Origin: Paracoccus onubensis
GTDB taxonomy: Bacteria > Pseudomonadota > Alphaproteobacteria > Rhodobacterales > Rhodobacteraceae
NCBI RefSeq assembly: GCF_003591515.1
Contig: NZ_QZCG01000009.1
Coordinates: 62,001-126,000, forward strand
Length of the DNA: 64,000 bases
Direction: 5' to 3'
Part shown: positions 19,673 through 28,974 of the stretch, piece after piece
How the letters are laid out: the number at the start of each line of letters is the position of its first letter
Position numbering within the stretch: position 1 is the first letter of the stretch
Notes under the pieces: generated by a model
Told to the model about the DNA's origin: nothing
Databases searched by the model: none
The model's input: the letters and a program-made list of their open reading frames with translations, nothing else
Position numbers and translations under genes: made by a program

Positions 19673-19746
19673 TTGGACAAACTCCTCCTGTCGCGCCGCG
19701 GCGGCTTCACATCCGGGCGCCGTTTTCCTGAAATGAATCTCTTAGG

Positions 19747-20550
19747 CTACCAGCGGACGATCCGGCGTTCGGCCAATGTCACCAGCGCGAACATCAGCAC
19801 CGACAGGCCGGACGACATGAACACGGTCGCGTAAAGCAGCGGCGAGTTGAAATTGAAGGTCGCGTCGATGATCAACGCTCCCAAGCCCAGATCCGCGCCC
19901 ACCCATTCGCCGACGATCGCGCCGATGACCGAGGTCGTCGCCGAAATTTTCAACGCCGAAAACAGGAATGGAAGCGAGGAAGGCAGGCGCATCTTCCAGA
20001 AAATCTCGGATTTCGAGGCCGAGAGGATCCGCGCCAGTTCAAGCGTTTGCGGACTGACCGATTGCAGGCCGCGCACCATGTTGACCAGCGTCGGGAAGAA
20101 ACAGATCAACGCAGCGATCACGACTTTCGCGGTGATGCCCGGCCCGAGGATCAGCACAAGCACAGGCGCGATGGCCAGAATCGGGATCGTATTGACGAAA
20201 ACCGCGATGGGAAAAAAGGCGCGTTCCATATGCCGCGAATGCACGAAGGTGACGGCGATCAGAATCGCGGCCAGATTTCCGACAGCGAAACCGGCCACGC
20301 TTTCCACGAAAGTCGGCCAGAAATTCTGCATCAGGACCGGAAACTTGTCCACAAAGGTCGCTGCCACCGCCGAGGGTGCCGGGGCGATATAGGTCGGGAC
20401 ACCGAACCCCCTCACACCGACCTCCCACAGCAGGATCAGCGCGGCGGCAGTTGCGATGGGCACGGCGGCGGTCATGGTTCTTTCCCGTCGCGCCGCCGCG
20501 TGGGCATCGGCAACGGGATCAGGAACGGATACGGTTTCGACAACAGCCAT
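19747..20550 (-). CDS. ABC transporter permease, NitT/TauT (SsuC) family
   Basis: 267-residue inner-membrane permease with about six hydrophobic segments and a C-terminal basic end. The coupling loop region around LASARILSAS-like residues (LELARILSASKSEIFWKMRLP) fits the EAA motif. The start overlaps the ATPase stop by one base (TGATG). It belongs to the importer of the CoA-transferase operon. Confidence 0.92.
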   Translation of the reverse strand: MAVVETVSVPDPVADAHAAARRERTMTAAVPIATAAALILLWEVGVRGFGVPTYIAPAPSAVAATFVDKFPVLMQNFWPTFVESVAGFAVGNLAAILIAVTFVHSRHMERAFFPIAVFVNTIPILAIAPVLVLILGPGITAKVVIAALICFFPTLVNMVRGLQSVSPQTLELARILSASKSEIFWKMRLPSSLPFLFSALKISATTSVIGAIVGEWVGADLGLGALIIDATFNFNSPLLYATVFMSSGLSVLMFALVTLAERRIVRW

Positions 20551-21362
20551 CAGCAGGTCTCCAGCAAATCGCGCAGATATCCGCAGTAACGGGTGAATTC
20601 CGGGGTATCGCGCAGTTTGGTTTCGCGTGGTTCGGGCAGGTCTATATCGACGATCTCGCGCAGCCTGCCCGGATTCGCCCTTAGCATCACCACCTTCTGG
20701 CCAAGGAACACCGCCTCTGAAATCGAATGGGTGACGAACAGGATCGTAGTGCCCGTCTCGCGCCAGATATCCAGCAACTGAAGATTCAGCCGGTCCCGGG
20801 TCATCTCATCCAGAGCGCCAAAGGGCTCATCCATCAGCAGCAATTTCGGCTGGCAGACCAGCGCCCGCGCAATGGCGACGCGCTGCCGCATTCCGCCCGA
20901 AAGTTCGTGCGGCAATGCATTCTCTCGACCTTTGAGGCCCACAAGCTCCAACAACTCGCGCGGGTTGCGGGGACCCGTCGGGATATCGATATTGCGCTTG
21001 CGGCCGATTTCCAGCGGCAGTTCCACATTTTTCAACGCCGAGCGCCACGGCAGCAATGCCGCATCCTGAAAAACAAAGGCGAATTTACGGGCCAACCGCG
21101 CTTCTTCCGTTGTCTTGCCGAAGATCGACACCTCGCCTCGTGCCGCGGGAATCAGATCAGATACCAGCCGCAGCATCGTGGATTTGCCGCAACCGGACGG
21201 GCCGAGGATCGTGTAGAAAGAACCTGCCTCGATCTCGAGATCCAGCTTGTCGATGGCGGTGAAACTGCCGAAACAGACCGACGCAGCCTTCAAAGTCGCG
21301 GCAGACCTGCCATAAGGGATGGCCACGGCGGCCCCGGTCAGTGACTCTTTCGTTTCCATCAT
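20550..21362 (-). CDS. ABC transporter ATP-binding protein, NitT/TauT (SsuB) family
   Basis: 270-residue ATPase with Walker [11 protein letters not shown]-loop [11 protein letters not shown], signature [14 protein letters not shown] and Walker [17 protein letters not shown] 21362 with GGGTGAAAG before it is preferred; a GTG at 21371 overlapping the binding-protein stop (GTGA) is an alternative, and the ribosome may re-initiate there. Energises the second NitT/TauT-type importer of the window. Confidence 0.93.
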   Translation of the reverse strand: MMETKESLTGAAVAIPYGRSAATLKAASVCFGSFTAIDKLDLEIEAGSFYTILGPSGCGKSTMLRLVSDLIPAARGEVSIFGKTTEEARLARKFAFVFQDAALLPWRSALKNVELPLEIGRKRNIDIPTGPRNPRELLELVGLKGRENALPHELSGGMRQRVAIARALVCQPKLLLMDEPFGALDEMTRDRLNLQLLDIWRETGTTILFVTHSISEAVFLGQKVVMLRANPGRLREIVDIDLPEPRETKLRDTPEFTRYCGYLRDLLETC

Positions 21363-21367
21363 TTCTT

Positions 21368-22417
21368 TCACCCGTAGGTTGGCCGCGCCGAGGAAATATC
21401 CTCCAGCACCGATAGGGTCATGACGTCGTCCACCGCCGGAGCGCCGTTCTCGAACTGACCAAGGCGATCATAGATATCGATCTGCGCCTGCCAGTTTTCG
21501 CGGGTCATGGTTCCCCATCCGCCGCTAACCGTCGCCTCGCCGAAGCTGAAATCGATTACCGAATCGACCGCCGCCAACTCGCTTTCGCGGTCGAGATTGG
21601 GATAGCGCCCGACAAGAATATCCACCGCCGCCTCCGGATTGTCATGAACCCAACCCCAGCCACGGGCGATGGCGCGCAGCATGCCGCTCACCTGATCGGG
21701 ATGCTGCGCAAGCGAGCTGTCCGTCACGTAATAGGGATTGGCATAAAGCTGGATCCCGGCATCCCACAGGGTCATATCCACCCGATCCTCGCCCAGCACC
21801 GACAGGGCGTTGATATTCGTCTTCCAGCCGGTAACCACATCGGCCTGCCCGGTCAGAAGCGGTGACATGTCCGCGCCCATCACCAGAACTTCGACCTGAT
21901 CTTCAGAGATGTCATTCGCCGCCAGCAGCGCCTGAAGCAGGATACGCGCGGTGCCGTTGGTCGCCACGGTCTTGCCGACAAGATCCTTCGGTTCGCGGAC
22001 CGGGTTCTTTTCCAGCGAGAAATAGGTGAATGGGTGCTGCTGATAACCCGCAGCGATGCATTTGACCGGCAATCCCTGCGAGCGCGCAAGCATCAGGGAC
22101 GGGCTGGAGCTGATCGAGCCCAGATTCGCCCGCCCCGACGCGACCGAGGCAACGCCGTCGATATTCGGCCCGCCCGGCACGACCTCTAGCGTCAGACCTT
22201 CTTCGGCAAAGAACCCTTGTTCGTCAGCCGCAAGCTCACCCAGAATTCCATTACCGGCCAGCCAGCCCAGCTGCAGCGTTACAGCGAAGGTATCGGCGCC
22301 CCATACGCGGTCGATTCCGACAACGGAACCGGTAAAGGCTGCGCCTGCGGCAACCCCCATGTTTCGCAACAGATTGCGGCGGGACAGCCCGTCCAACATG
22401 TATCTCGTCATTTGCAT
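21368..22417 (-). CDS. ABC transporter substrate-binding protein (NMT1/THI5-like) with Tat signal
   Basis: 349-residue periplasmic binding protein, first gene of the seven-gene minus operon. The N-terminus carries a twin-arginine signal, [11 protein letters not shown], followed by a hydrophobic stretch ending near VWGADT. The mature domain ([17 protein letters not shown]...) resembles binding proteins for pyrimidine precursors, riboflavin or aromatic/sulfonate anions. ATG 22417 follows AGGAG. Genes downstream activate and oxidise an acid, so the ligand is probably an organic carboxylate. Divergent from a LysR gene. Confidence 0.92.
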   Translation of the reverse strand: MQMTRYMLDGLSRRNLLRNMGVAAGAAFTGSVVGIDRVWGADTFAVTLQLGWLAGNGILGELAADEQGFFAEEGLTLEVVPGGPNIDGVASVASGRANLGSISSSPSLMLARSQGLPVKCIAAGYQQHPFTYFSLEKNPVREPKDLVGKTVATNGTARILLQALLAANDISEDQVEVLVMGADMSPLLTGQADVVTGWKTNINALSVLGEDRVDMTLWDAGIQLYANPYYVTDSSLAQHPDQVSGMLRAIARGWGWVHDNPEAAVDILVGRYPNLDRESELAAVDSVIDFSFGEATVSGGWGTMTRENWQAQIDIYDRLGQFENGAPAVDDVMTLSVLEDISSARPTYG

Positions 22418-22516
22418 TTCTCCTGCTGGGGATGGGAAGCGGCCCTTGGTTCGGCCTTATGTTATTCCACTCTATCGCCGGGATGGTGATGCAGGTAGAA
22501 GAAAGATCAGCCAACA

Positions 22517-22537
22517 GTGGTGCGATTTTTGCACCAC
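22517..22537. promoter_or_regulatory. Perfect palindrome, likely LysR operator
   Basis: GTGGTGC-N7-GCACCAC, a perfect 7-base inverted repeat whose arms also satisfy the T-N11-A rule of LysR-type sites. It lies in the 136-base gap between the divergent binding-protein and LysR genes, 17 bases upstream of the LysR ATG, fitting autoregulation plus control of the catabolic operon. Confidence 0.7.
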
Positions 22538-22553
22538 CCACCCGGAGGTTGCG

Positions 22554-23459
22554 ATGCATTCCATCTTCCTGAAATATTTTGACGAAGTTGCCAGGCAAAA
22601 ATCGATCCGCAAGGCGGCGCTTCTGCTGAACGTGTCGTCGACCTCGGTCAATCGCAAGATCCTCAGCGTCGAGGACAGGCTGGGCGTATCGCTGTTCGAT
22701 CGCACGCCCGAGGGCGTAGAGCTGACTTCGGTAGGGACGATTCTGCTCGAGCATTGCCGCAAGGTGCTGCACGATTACGAACGTATGAAAATCCTGATCG
22801 ATGATATGCGGGACTTGCGTACCGGCCATATCAACATCCACACCATCGATTCCATCGCGGTCGGCTGCCTGCCCCGCGCGATGATCGAATTCGGCAAAAT
22901 CTACCCGGATATTTCTATTTCTGTCACAACGGCCCAACCGGAAGACGTGGTTCAGCAAGTGGCCGAAGGCACGGCCGAGATCGGCATTGCCTTCACCTTT
23001 TCCCAACATCCCGATATCAGGCTGTTGTCGGAAAAATCGGCGCCTTTCGGTGTGCTGGTACGACCTGATCATCCCCTTGCCGGGCGCGCCAGTGTCACGG
23101 TCGAGGATATTTCGCATTACCGGCTGGTGCGCACCATCGACGCCCGGGGCGGCAAATCGATCATCGATCAGGCGATCGCAACCCTGGTCACTCCGTTATC
23201 CACTCATATTTTCACGAATACCCTGTTTCTCTCGAAAGAAATGATCCTCGCCAACCGCGGTATCGGGCTTTACACAAAAATCGGTTTCTATGACGAGGTG
23301 GAGCGCGGCGATCTGGAATTCGTTCCGCTGATACAGGAGATGCTCGCCAATATCCGGGTCGGGATTTTTGTCTCGGCTACAAGCGCCATTGATACCGCAA
23401 AGCGGCTGATGTGCGATATGCTCGCCAAGGAAATGAGCCGCATGCGCCTTGATTCCTAA
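22554..23459 (+). CDS. LysR-family transcriptional regulator of the CoA-transferase operon
   Basis: 301-residue LTTR with the DNA-binding domain at residues 1-65 (FLKYFDEVARQKSIRKAALLL, then SSTSVNRKILSVEDRLG) and a full effector domain. ATG 22554 follows CGGAGG; the open frame continues 498 bases upstream but through the divergent gene. Divergent placement and the palindrome in the shared intergenic region make it the probable activator of the 22417-15991 operon; the effector is presumably the imported acid or its CoA ester. Confidence 0.92.
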   Translation: MHSIFLKYFDEVARQKSIRKAALLLNVSSTSVNRKILSVEDRLGVSLFDRTPEGVELTSVGTILLEHCRKVLHDYERMKILIDDMRDLRTGHINIHTIDSIAVGCLPRAMIEFGKIYPDISISVTTAQPEDVVQQVAEGTAEIGIAFTFSQHPDIRLLSEKSAPFGVLVRPDHPLAGRASVTVEDISHYRLVRTIDARGGKSIIDQAIATLVTPLSTHIFTNTLFLSKEMILANRGIGLYTKIGFYDEVERGDLEFVPLIQEMLANIRVGIFVSATSAIDTAKRLMCDMLAKEMSRMRLDS

Positions 23460-23674
23460 GAAGAAATTCTTATCGCGTGACGATGTCTGATCGACAGGCA
23501 GGATTGTCGCTGGAATGGACGGTATGCTGCGGCAAGAAATCAGCAAGGTTATTCCGGATCGGGTCACCGATCCGGAACTCATGCAGATGGCTTTTGCATT
23601 CCGTTGAAACCACGGCTCTATGAAATCAACGCCGATTGAGGAGATCCCGAAGGCTCTGGGCACCACGGCTGTAG

Positions 23675-24208
23675 TCAGGCCCTCTCCCTCAGATGGTTTG
23701 GTCCTTCGAGATTGCGCAACTCGTCCAGCGAATGCTGGTGTTCGGTGATCCTGTCCACTGTCTGGCGGCAAGCCGCGTCATCGCTATGCAAAGGCCGCGC
23801 CGCGCGCTCTTCCAGCGGGGTCATCACGTCCGCAGTCGGCAAGACCCGTTCTTTCTGGGCGGTGATATAACCAAGCGGCCGGTTCTCATGCAGGAACATC
23901 TCAAGCCAGGCGCCAAGATATTCGTTTTCAAGACCGATGACGGCTTGCTTGGGATCGAGAGCGTAAACCGAGATCACACCATCCCGCCCCGCCTCATGGT
24001 TCGGGCGTTCCGGCACAGGTATAAGATCACCCGAGATTTCGTAGCGCCCAAGCATCCAGCGCATGACCTGCGCCGGCGCAGCCCGCAGGGCCGAGGGCAG
24101 ATCCTCTACTCGCCCCGAACGAAACGCGGGAAGATGTGCAGTATCGAAGCAGCGCCATTGATCGGCCAGCTCGGAATGAAATATCAGCAGGAATCGCATC
24201 GTCAGCAT
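23675..24208 (-). CDS. Hypothetical protein, unrecognised
   Basis: 177 codons, ending in a charged tail. No family recognised. The third codon position is GC-rich like the neighbours, and the product has a globular-looking middle (VISVYALDPKQAVIGLENEYL, helical LGAWLEMFLHENRPLG), which supports coding. A second ATG nine bases in (24199) gives MRFLLIFHSELADQW. Neither start has a good ribosome binding site. A competing open frame exists on the other strand but reads as low-complexity. It lies alone between a LysR gene and the Zur-box operon. Confidence 0.5.
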   Translation of the reverse strand: MLTMRFLLIFHSELADQWRCFDTAHLPAFRSGRVEDLPSALRAAPAQVMRWMLGRYEISGDLIPVPERPNHEAGRDGVISVYALDPKQAVIGLENEYLGAWLEMFLHENRPLGYITAQKERVLPTADVMTPLEERAARPLHSDDAACRQTVDRITEHQHSLDELRNLEGPNHLRERA

Positions 24209-24595
24209 GCCCGTTGTTCTGTTGTCGCTGCCGGCGGGTTACGGCAAGGACGTAGGTATGGATGCCCATGCTTGCAAGGGCGGCGATCAAAACCCGCAAA
24301 TCACGCGTGCTTGTTCCCATTTTTCCGCGAAGTGCTCCGGATAGTATTTACGCCGCTTCCTTGACCGAACGGCATTCAGCTTTCGGGGGCAATCGGCAGA
24401 TGCCCGCTGTTCAAGCCAAGCTTGCGGACACGATTGTGCCTTCATGACAATGCCGAAGCGAATGCCCACGGCGTGAAACCATTCGATGCCGCGGGCTGTT
24501 CGCGCGGATGTCCTTCACGACAATGTTTCCCGGCGACATCCTCGGATTGACCCAGGATATGGGAAACCGGCTTGCGGCGTCCGTGGATCTCTCTT
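24209..24595. other. Intergenic region before the Zur operon
   Basis: About 390 bases with only short open frames on both strands, none with a recognisable product or ribosome binding site. Base composition is a little less regular than in the genes around it, so it may hold a decayed gene; nothing identifiable remains. Confidence 0.4.
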
Positions 24596-24618
24596 AATAT
24601 GTTATGATATAACATTTC
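24596..24618. promoter_or_regulatory. Zur box upstream of the COG0523 operon
   Basis: A 23-base imperfect palindrome with core TGTTAT-GAT-ATAACA (24600-24614) flanked by A/T, closely matching the proteobacterial Zur consensus GAAATGTTATANTATAACATTTC. It ends just before the AAGGAGAG ribosome binding site of the next gene, so zinc-loaded Zur would block transcription or translation initiation. The operon should therefore be induced by zinc shortage. Confidence 0.85.
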
Positions 24619-24630
24619 AAGGAGAGAAAT

Positions 24631-25851
24631 ATGCAAAACACGGATACACGCCTGCCTGTTACAGTCTTGTCGGGCTTTCTTGGCGCCGGGAAAACCACCC
24701 TCCTGAACGATGTGCTGAACAATCGCGAGGGTCGGCGTGTCGCCGTCATCGTCAATGACATGTCCGAGGTGAATATCGATGCCGATCTCGTGCGCGGGGG
24801 CAGTGCCGATCTCAGCCATACCGAAGAAAAACTGGTCGAGATGTCGAATGGCTGCATCTGCTGCACGCTTCGCGACGATCTGCTGCAAGAGGTCCGGCGG
24901 CTCGCCGGCGAGAAGCGCTTCGACTATCTGCTGATAGAGGGAACGGGCATCGCAGAACCCCTGCCCGTTGCCGCGACTTTCGAGTTCCGCGACGAAAACG
25001 GCAAGAGCCTGTCGGATGTCGCCCGGCTCGACACGATGGTCACCGTCGTGGATACGGTTAACCTGCTACGGGACTATTCCAGTCACGACTTCATCCGCGA
25101 CCGGGGCGAAAGCCTGGGAGAGGAAGACGACCGGACACTGGTGCATTTGCTGGTCGATCAGATCGAATTCGCCGATGTGGTGGTGCTCAACAAGATCAGC
25201 GATGCCGGTGTCCAGAAACTCGATGCGGCGCGCAAGATCGTCACATCGCTCAATCCCGACGCCCGGATTATCGAGACCGATTACGGGCATGTCCCGCAGG
25301 ATCGTATCTTCGATACCGGACTTTTCGATTTCGACAAGGCCCATCTGCATCCGATGTGGGCGAAGGAGCTTTACGGGTTTTCGGATCATGTCCCCGAGAC
25401 CGAGGAATATGGCGTTTCATCCTTCGTCTACCGGGCGCGCCGTCCATTCCACCCCCAGAAAATCCACGATGTGCTGAACGGCCCCCTGCCCGGCGTGCTT
25501 CGCGCCAAAGGGCATTTCTGGATTGCCACGCGGCCCGACTGGCTGGCGGAATTCTCGCTTGCCGGCGCGCTCAGCAGCATCAGGCCGATGGGCATGTGGT
25601 GGGCAACGGTGGCGAGAGACCGTTGGCCTGATCATCCGCAGGCGATCGAATATCTGAAGCGGAACTGGCTTGAGCCTTTCGGCGATCGACGTCAGGAACT
25701 GGTCTTCATCGGCTCCGGGATGGACCAGACCGCCATTACTGCCGCGCTGGATTCATCCCTGATCGGAGACGAGAGCGAATTCGCACCGCATCAATGGACT
25801 GATCTGCCGGATCCATTTCCCGGCTGGCGAAACGCGCCGCAGGCCGCCTGA
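24631..25851 (+). CDS. COG0523 (CobW/ZigA-type) GTPase, probable zinc metallochaperone
   Basis: 406-residue G3E-family GTPase. Walker [10 protein letters not shown] at residues 15-23, the metal-binding CxCC motif (Cys75, Cys77, Cys78 in [10 protein letters not shown]), Switch-type IEGTGIAEP, and guanine-specificity motif VLNKISD. The C-terminal domain (from about residue 265) is the usual CobW C-terminal fold. The Zur box directly upstream identifies it as a zinc-starvation protein of the ZigA/YeiR/ZagA kind that hands zinc to essential clients, not a cobalamin biosynthesis CobW. The stop overlaps the next ATG by one base. Confidence 0.93.
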   Translation: MQNTDTRLPVTVLSGFLGAGKTTLLNDVLNNREGRRVAVIVNDMSEVNIDADLVRGGSADLSHTEEKLVEMSNGCICCTLRDDLLQEVRRLAGEKRFDYLLIEGTGIAEPLPVAATFEFRDENGKSLSDVARLDTMVTVVDTVNLLRDYSSHDFIRDRGESLGEEDDRTLVHLLVDQIEFADVVVLNKISDAGVQKLDAARKIVTSLNPDARIIETDYGHVPQDRIFDTGLFDFDKAHLHPMWAKELYGFSDHVPETEEYGVSSFVYRARRPFHPQKIHDVLNGPLPGVLRAKGHFWIATRPDWLAEFSLAGALSSIRPMGMWWATVARDRWPDHPQAIEYLKRNWLEPFGDRRQELVFIGSGMDQTAITAALDSSLIGDESEFAPHQWTDLPDPFPGWRNAPQAA

Positions 25852-26240
25852 TGCCGCCGACGGTCAGGACAAAGCGCGCATCCGCAATCCGGCGAAAGCC
25901 GCCTTCTGCCTACCGGCAAGGTTGCGAAGCGGGACAATTGGCAGCACCTCGCACAAGCCCCAATACCAGAAGCACCCTCCGACGCCGCCGGCGGGCCAGT
26001 GACTCGATGGCAGCCTATGACCGGCTGCCTGCCGAACTGCGGCTCTGGCTTGCTCAGGCGGCACTGCCCTGGTCGGCGCAATCGGCGCTCCGCGTCTGGC
26101 GCCGCGCGCTTCGGGACTGCGATGGAGATGTGACCAGGGTGCATCTTCACCTCACCCGGATCGAGCGCAAACAGCTTTGCAGGGATGTCTGCCGCATTTG
26201 GGGAAACGATCACCCCGCAGCCTCGGTGGCGCCTTCATGA
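25851..26240 (+). CDS. Small Arg-rich protein (DUF6525-like)
   Basis: 129 residues: a basic, probably disordered N-terminus with RRRRRA, then a compact Trp-rich helical part (YDRLPAELRLWLAQAALPW, RVWRRALRD, CRIWG). From memory it resembles a small Rhodobacteraceae family annotated DUF6525; function unknown. It overlaps the COG0523 gene at its start (TGATG) and the second COG0523-like gene at its end (ATGA), so it is translated within the Zur operon. A link to zinc economy is inference from that position only. Confidence 0.7.
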   Translation: MPPTVRTKRASAIRRKPPSAYRQGCEAGQLAAPRTSPNTRSTLRRRRRASDSMAAYDRLPAELRLWLAQAALPWSAQSALRVWRRALRDCDGDVTRVHLHLTRIERKQLCRDVCRIWGNDHPAASVAPS

Positions 26241-26908
26241 TCCCGCGCCCGGTCACGATCCTTACCGGCTTTCGCGGCGCGGGCAAATCCACGCTGCTGA
26301 AAAGCTGGATTGCCGACGAAAGCTTCGGCGACACCGCTGTGATCGTGAATAAGGTGGATACGGTGGGGTTCGACGGCCAACAATTGCACAGATGCAATGA
26401 GCGCCCCATGAACTCGGCGACGTCCAGTCTCTGCTGCTCGATCCCGGGTGACATCCGCAAGGGGCTTCTTGCGCTCGCGCAGGCTGCCGATCGCGGAGAG
26501 GGCCCCTCATTTTCCCGGGTCGTGATCGAAACGCCGGGGATCGCGGATCCCGCGCCATTTCTTCTAGCCTTCATGGCCGATGCCGAACTCCGTCGACTCT
26601 TCTCGCTGAATGGCGTGGTGACCTGCGTCGACTCGGTCAACGCGGAAGCGACGCTGGCTCAGTTCGAAGCGGCGCGACGGCAGCTTGCCGTCGCGGATCT
26701 TATCGTGCTGACCAAACTCGACATTGCGATCACTGGCGATCACGTGACACTGGGCGCATGGCTTCGACATTGGGCGCCGAATGCGCTGCTGCTGCGCGGT
26801 GAGGACACAAATCCTGCCGATATCTTCTCGATTGCGGCATTCGATCCTGCAGGCAAACCGCCCGATACCGCATATTGGACGGCGCATCATGCCAACCGTA
26901 TAGGATAG
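26237..26908 (+). CDS. Short COG0523-like GTPase with altered CxCC motif
   Basis: 223-residue paralogue of the preceding GTPase: Walker A GFRGAGKST, IETPGIADP and specificity motif VLTKLD are intact, but there is no CobW C-terminal domain, and the CxCC motif reads S-L-C-C (Ser64, Cys66, Cys67), losing the first cysteine. It is about half the length of usual members. ATG 26237 overlaps the small-protein stop. Third gene of the Zur-controlled operon. It may bind metal differently, act as partner of the full-length GTPase, or be decaying. Confidence 0.85.
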   Translation: MIPRPVTILTGFRGAGKSTLLKSWIADESFGDTAVIVNKVDTVGFDGQQLHRCNERPMNSATSSLCCSIPGDIRKGLLALAQAADRGEGPSFSRVVIETPGIADPAPFLLAFMADAELRRLFSLNGVVTCVDSVNAEATLAQFEAARRQLAVADLIVLTKLDIAITGDHVTLGAWLRHWAPNALLLRGEDTNPADIFSIAAFDPAGKPPDTAYWTAHHANRIG

Positions 26909-27173
26909 CGACGGCGGTATTTGATGACTTCGGCCCCACTCTGCCAGCCGGCGCCTATCTTGGCGCAACCACTTCCGATGCACAACATTCTTACTCCTGC
27001 CATCATAACATCCGCATATTCCGCGGAACTATCACATTGCCGATAGACGAATGATTTGCCATCCTTCGCGGGTGAAGTTGCAGTAAGGTCCCGACGGGAG
27101 GGTCAGCCCCTGCAACCGGAAGAAGCCGGCAGCGCCCGATTCCCGGGATGTGCCAAGCCACGAAGGAGGAAAC

Positions 27174-28457
27174 ATGTCTGAACAGTCTGGAAACGCCGGA
27201 GCAACGCGGGATGCGGACGCGCCCGACAGGTCGCGTCGCGGCTTTCTCAGAACAAGCGGCCTGACGGCGATGGGGGCCATGCTGGGCATGACCATACCCT
27301 TCGAGCGCAATCTTCCGGCAGGCTTGTTTCCCGTGGCTCTGGCCCAGGATACCGGACTGGATCTGATGGCGGCAAAAAAGGGGCTGGTGGTGTTGGGTAA
27401 CCGCCCGCTGAACGCGGAAACCCCGGCACATCTGCTGGATGACGATGTCACGCCCTATGAAAAGCTGTTCATCCGCATGAATGGCCTTGTCCCGCAAACG
27501 GCGCTGGATCAGGACGCTGCTGGCTGGACGCTGACCATTGACGGGGAAGTTGACACTCCATTGGAACTGACAATCGAAGATCTGAAGTCACGTTTCGAAA
27601 ACGTCACGCGGCGGCTGGTGATCGAATGTGGCGGAAACGGGCGCGCATTCTTCCAGCCGGGGACATCGGGCAATCAGTGGACTGTCGGCGCGGTCGGCTG
27701 CCCGGAATGGACCGGCGTCCGGCTGGCCGATGTGCTGAAAGAGGCGGGCATCAAGGAAAGCGCGGTCTATACCGGACATTATGGCAATGACGCGCATCTG
27801 AACGGCGAAGAGGGCAAAGAGGTCATTTCACGGGGTGTCCCCATCGACAAGGCATTGCAGGAAGATGCGATCATCGCCTGGGAAATGAATGGAGAACCAC
27901 TGCCCGCGTTGCACGGCTTTCCCCTGCGGCTGATCGTTCCGGGATATCCGGCATCGGCGTCGCAGAAATACCTCAATCGCATCTGGATTCGCGACAAGGA
28001 ACATGACGGCGCGAAAATGACCGGCGATTCCTATCGCATCCCGGCCTATCCTGTCGCGCCCGGCACTGAGGTGCCCGAGGAGGACATGGTCATCCTTATG
28101 GAAATGCCGGTGAAATCCGTTATCACCTTCCCCGAAACCGGCTTCGAGGTCAAAGCCGGCGAAACGGCGGAAGTGCGGGGCCATGCCTGGTGCGGCAAGG
28201 GGGACGTCGCCGCGATGCATGTTTCTCTGGATTTCGGCCAGACCTGGCAGGAAGCCGAACTGGATCCCGCGCCAAACCGTTTTGCATGGCAACGCTGGCG
28301 CGCGAATGTGACTCCGCCCCAGCATGGCTATTATGAGGTCTGGGCCCGGGCGACCGATCAGGATGGCATCAGCCAGCCGCCCCTGTCCCCGGTCTGGAAC
28401 CCTCGCGGTTATGCCAACAATATCCAGCACCGCATCGCGCTTGTCGCGGTTGCCTGA
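27174..28457 (+). CDS. sorA: Sulfite dehydrogenase, molybdopterin subunit (SorA/SoxC-like)
   Basis: 427-residue periplasmic molybdoenzyme oxidising sulfite to sulfate. A twin-arginine signal (SRRGFLRTSG) begins near residue 22. The sulfite-oxidase fold carries the molybdenum-ligand cysteine in LVIECGGNGR; the C-terminal dimerisation domain includes GHAWCGKGDVAAMHVSLD. ATG 27174 follows AAGGAGGAAAC. The next gene encodes its cytochrome c. It would detoxify sulfite from sulfonate breakdown and feed electrons to cytochrome c, matching the TauE/SafE gene at 5.5 kb. SoxC of the thiosulfate pathway is the alternative, but no other sox thiosulfate genes are present. Confidence 0.92.
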   Translation: MSEQSGNAGATRDADAPDRSRRGFLRTSGLTAMGAMLGMTIPFERNLPAGLFPVALAQDTGLDLMAAKKGLVVLGNRPLNAETPAHLLDDDVTPYEKLFIRMNGLVPQTALDQDAAGWTLTIDGEVDTPLELTIEDLKSRFENVTRRLVIECGGNGRAFFQPGTSGNQWTVGAVGCPEWTGVRLADVLKEAGIKESAVYTGHYGNDAHLNGEEGKEVISRGVPIDKALQEDAIIAWEMNGEPLPALHGFPLRLIVPGYPASASQKYLNRIWIRDKEHDGAKMTGDSYRIPAYPVAPGTEVPEEDMVILMEMPVKSVITFPETGFEVKAGETAEVRGHAWCGKGDVAAMHVSLDFGQTWQEAELDPAPNRFAWQRWRANVTPPQHGYYEVWARATDQDGISQPPLSPVWNPRGYANNIQHRIALVAVA

Positions 28458-28473
28458 GCGGATGAGGCGAGCG

Positions 28474-28884
28474 ATGACCATTATTACGAAATGCGCGGCC
28501 GGTCTGGCCGTGCTGGTGCTTGGGGCGGGTCTGGCCGCGGCTGACGCAAGACCCGATCCGATGAGCGCGCTGGCCGGCAGGCCGGCAGGCTCGGACCCGC
28601 TTGATCCCATGACAGCCATTCGCGCCAAAGCCGATACCGGTGACAAGGGGGCAGGCAACGAAGAACTGGGTGGCCTGCCCGATGGCGTGGGTGCGGAAGA
28701 GACTTTTTACCAATGCGTCGCCTGCCATTCGGCCGAAATCATAAAGCAGCAGCGCGTGACCGATCACCGCTGGAACGAGTTGTGGACATGGATGGTCGAG
28801 GCGCAAGGCATGGTCGAACCGGATGAGGAAACCAAGGAGATCATCCTGACCTATCTCAAGCAGAATTTTTCGTCCGAGAGATAG
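28474..28884 (+). CDS. sorB: Cytochrome c subunit of sulfite dehydrogenase (SorB-like)
   Basis: 136-residue secreted c-type cytochrome with an N-terminal signal peptide (hydrophobic AGLAVLVLGAGLAAADA) and one haem motif CVACH. The following region (QQRVTDHRWNELWTWMVEAQGM) is typical of SorB-like cytochromes. It starts 16 bases after sorA; an in-frame ATG at 28462 is an alternative start. It accepts electrons from SorA in the periplasm. Confidence 0.9.
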   Translation: MTIITKCAAGLAVLVLGAGLAAADARPDPMSALAGRPAGSDPLDPMTAIRAKADTGDKGAGNEELGGLPDGVGAEETFYQCVACHSAEIIKQQRVTDHRWNELWTWMVEAQGMVEPDEETKEIILTYLKQNFSSER

Positions 28885-28974
28885 GAGCCCCGGATAATTT
28901 CCCCCGCCGGACACTCGCTGAGTTCAGCATTTCCGCTATCGGCTACCCTTGCCGAAGCGGAATATCCATGGCTT

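Noticed and set aside
23693..24364. Plus-strand frame opposite the orphan gene 23675-24208
   Set aside because: Composition is irregular and rich in Arg/His without fold-like segments; the minus frame has better codon use. Neither is certain.
24486..24758. Short plus-strand frame crossing the Zur box
   Set aside because: Runs through the operator and into the GTPase gene in another frame; no ribosome binding site.
24631..25851. Assignment of the COG0523 gene to cobalamin synthesis (CobW) because a B12 riboswitch is nearby
   Set aside because: The gene has a Zur box and no cobalamin biosynthesis neighbours; the riboswitch belongs to the nrd operon 13 kb away.
26909..27173. Possible gene or small RNA between the Zur operon and sorA
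   Set aside because: 265 bases without a convincing frame, hairpin-plus-T-run or promoter pair; nothing supportable.
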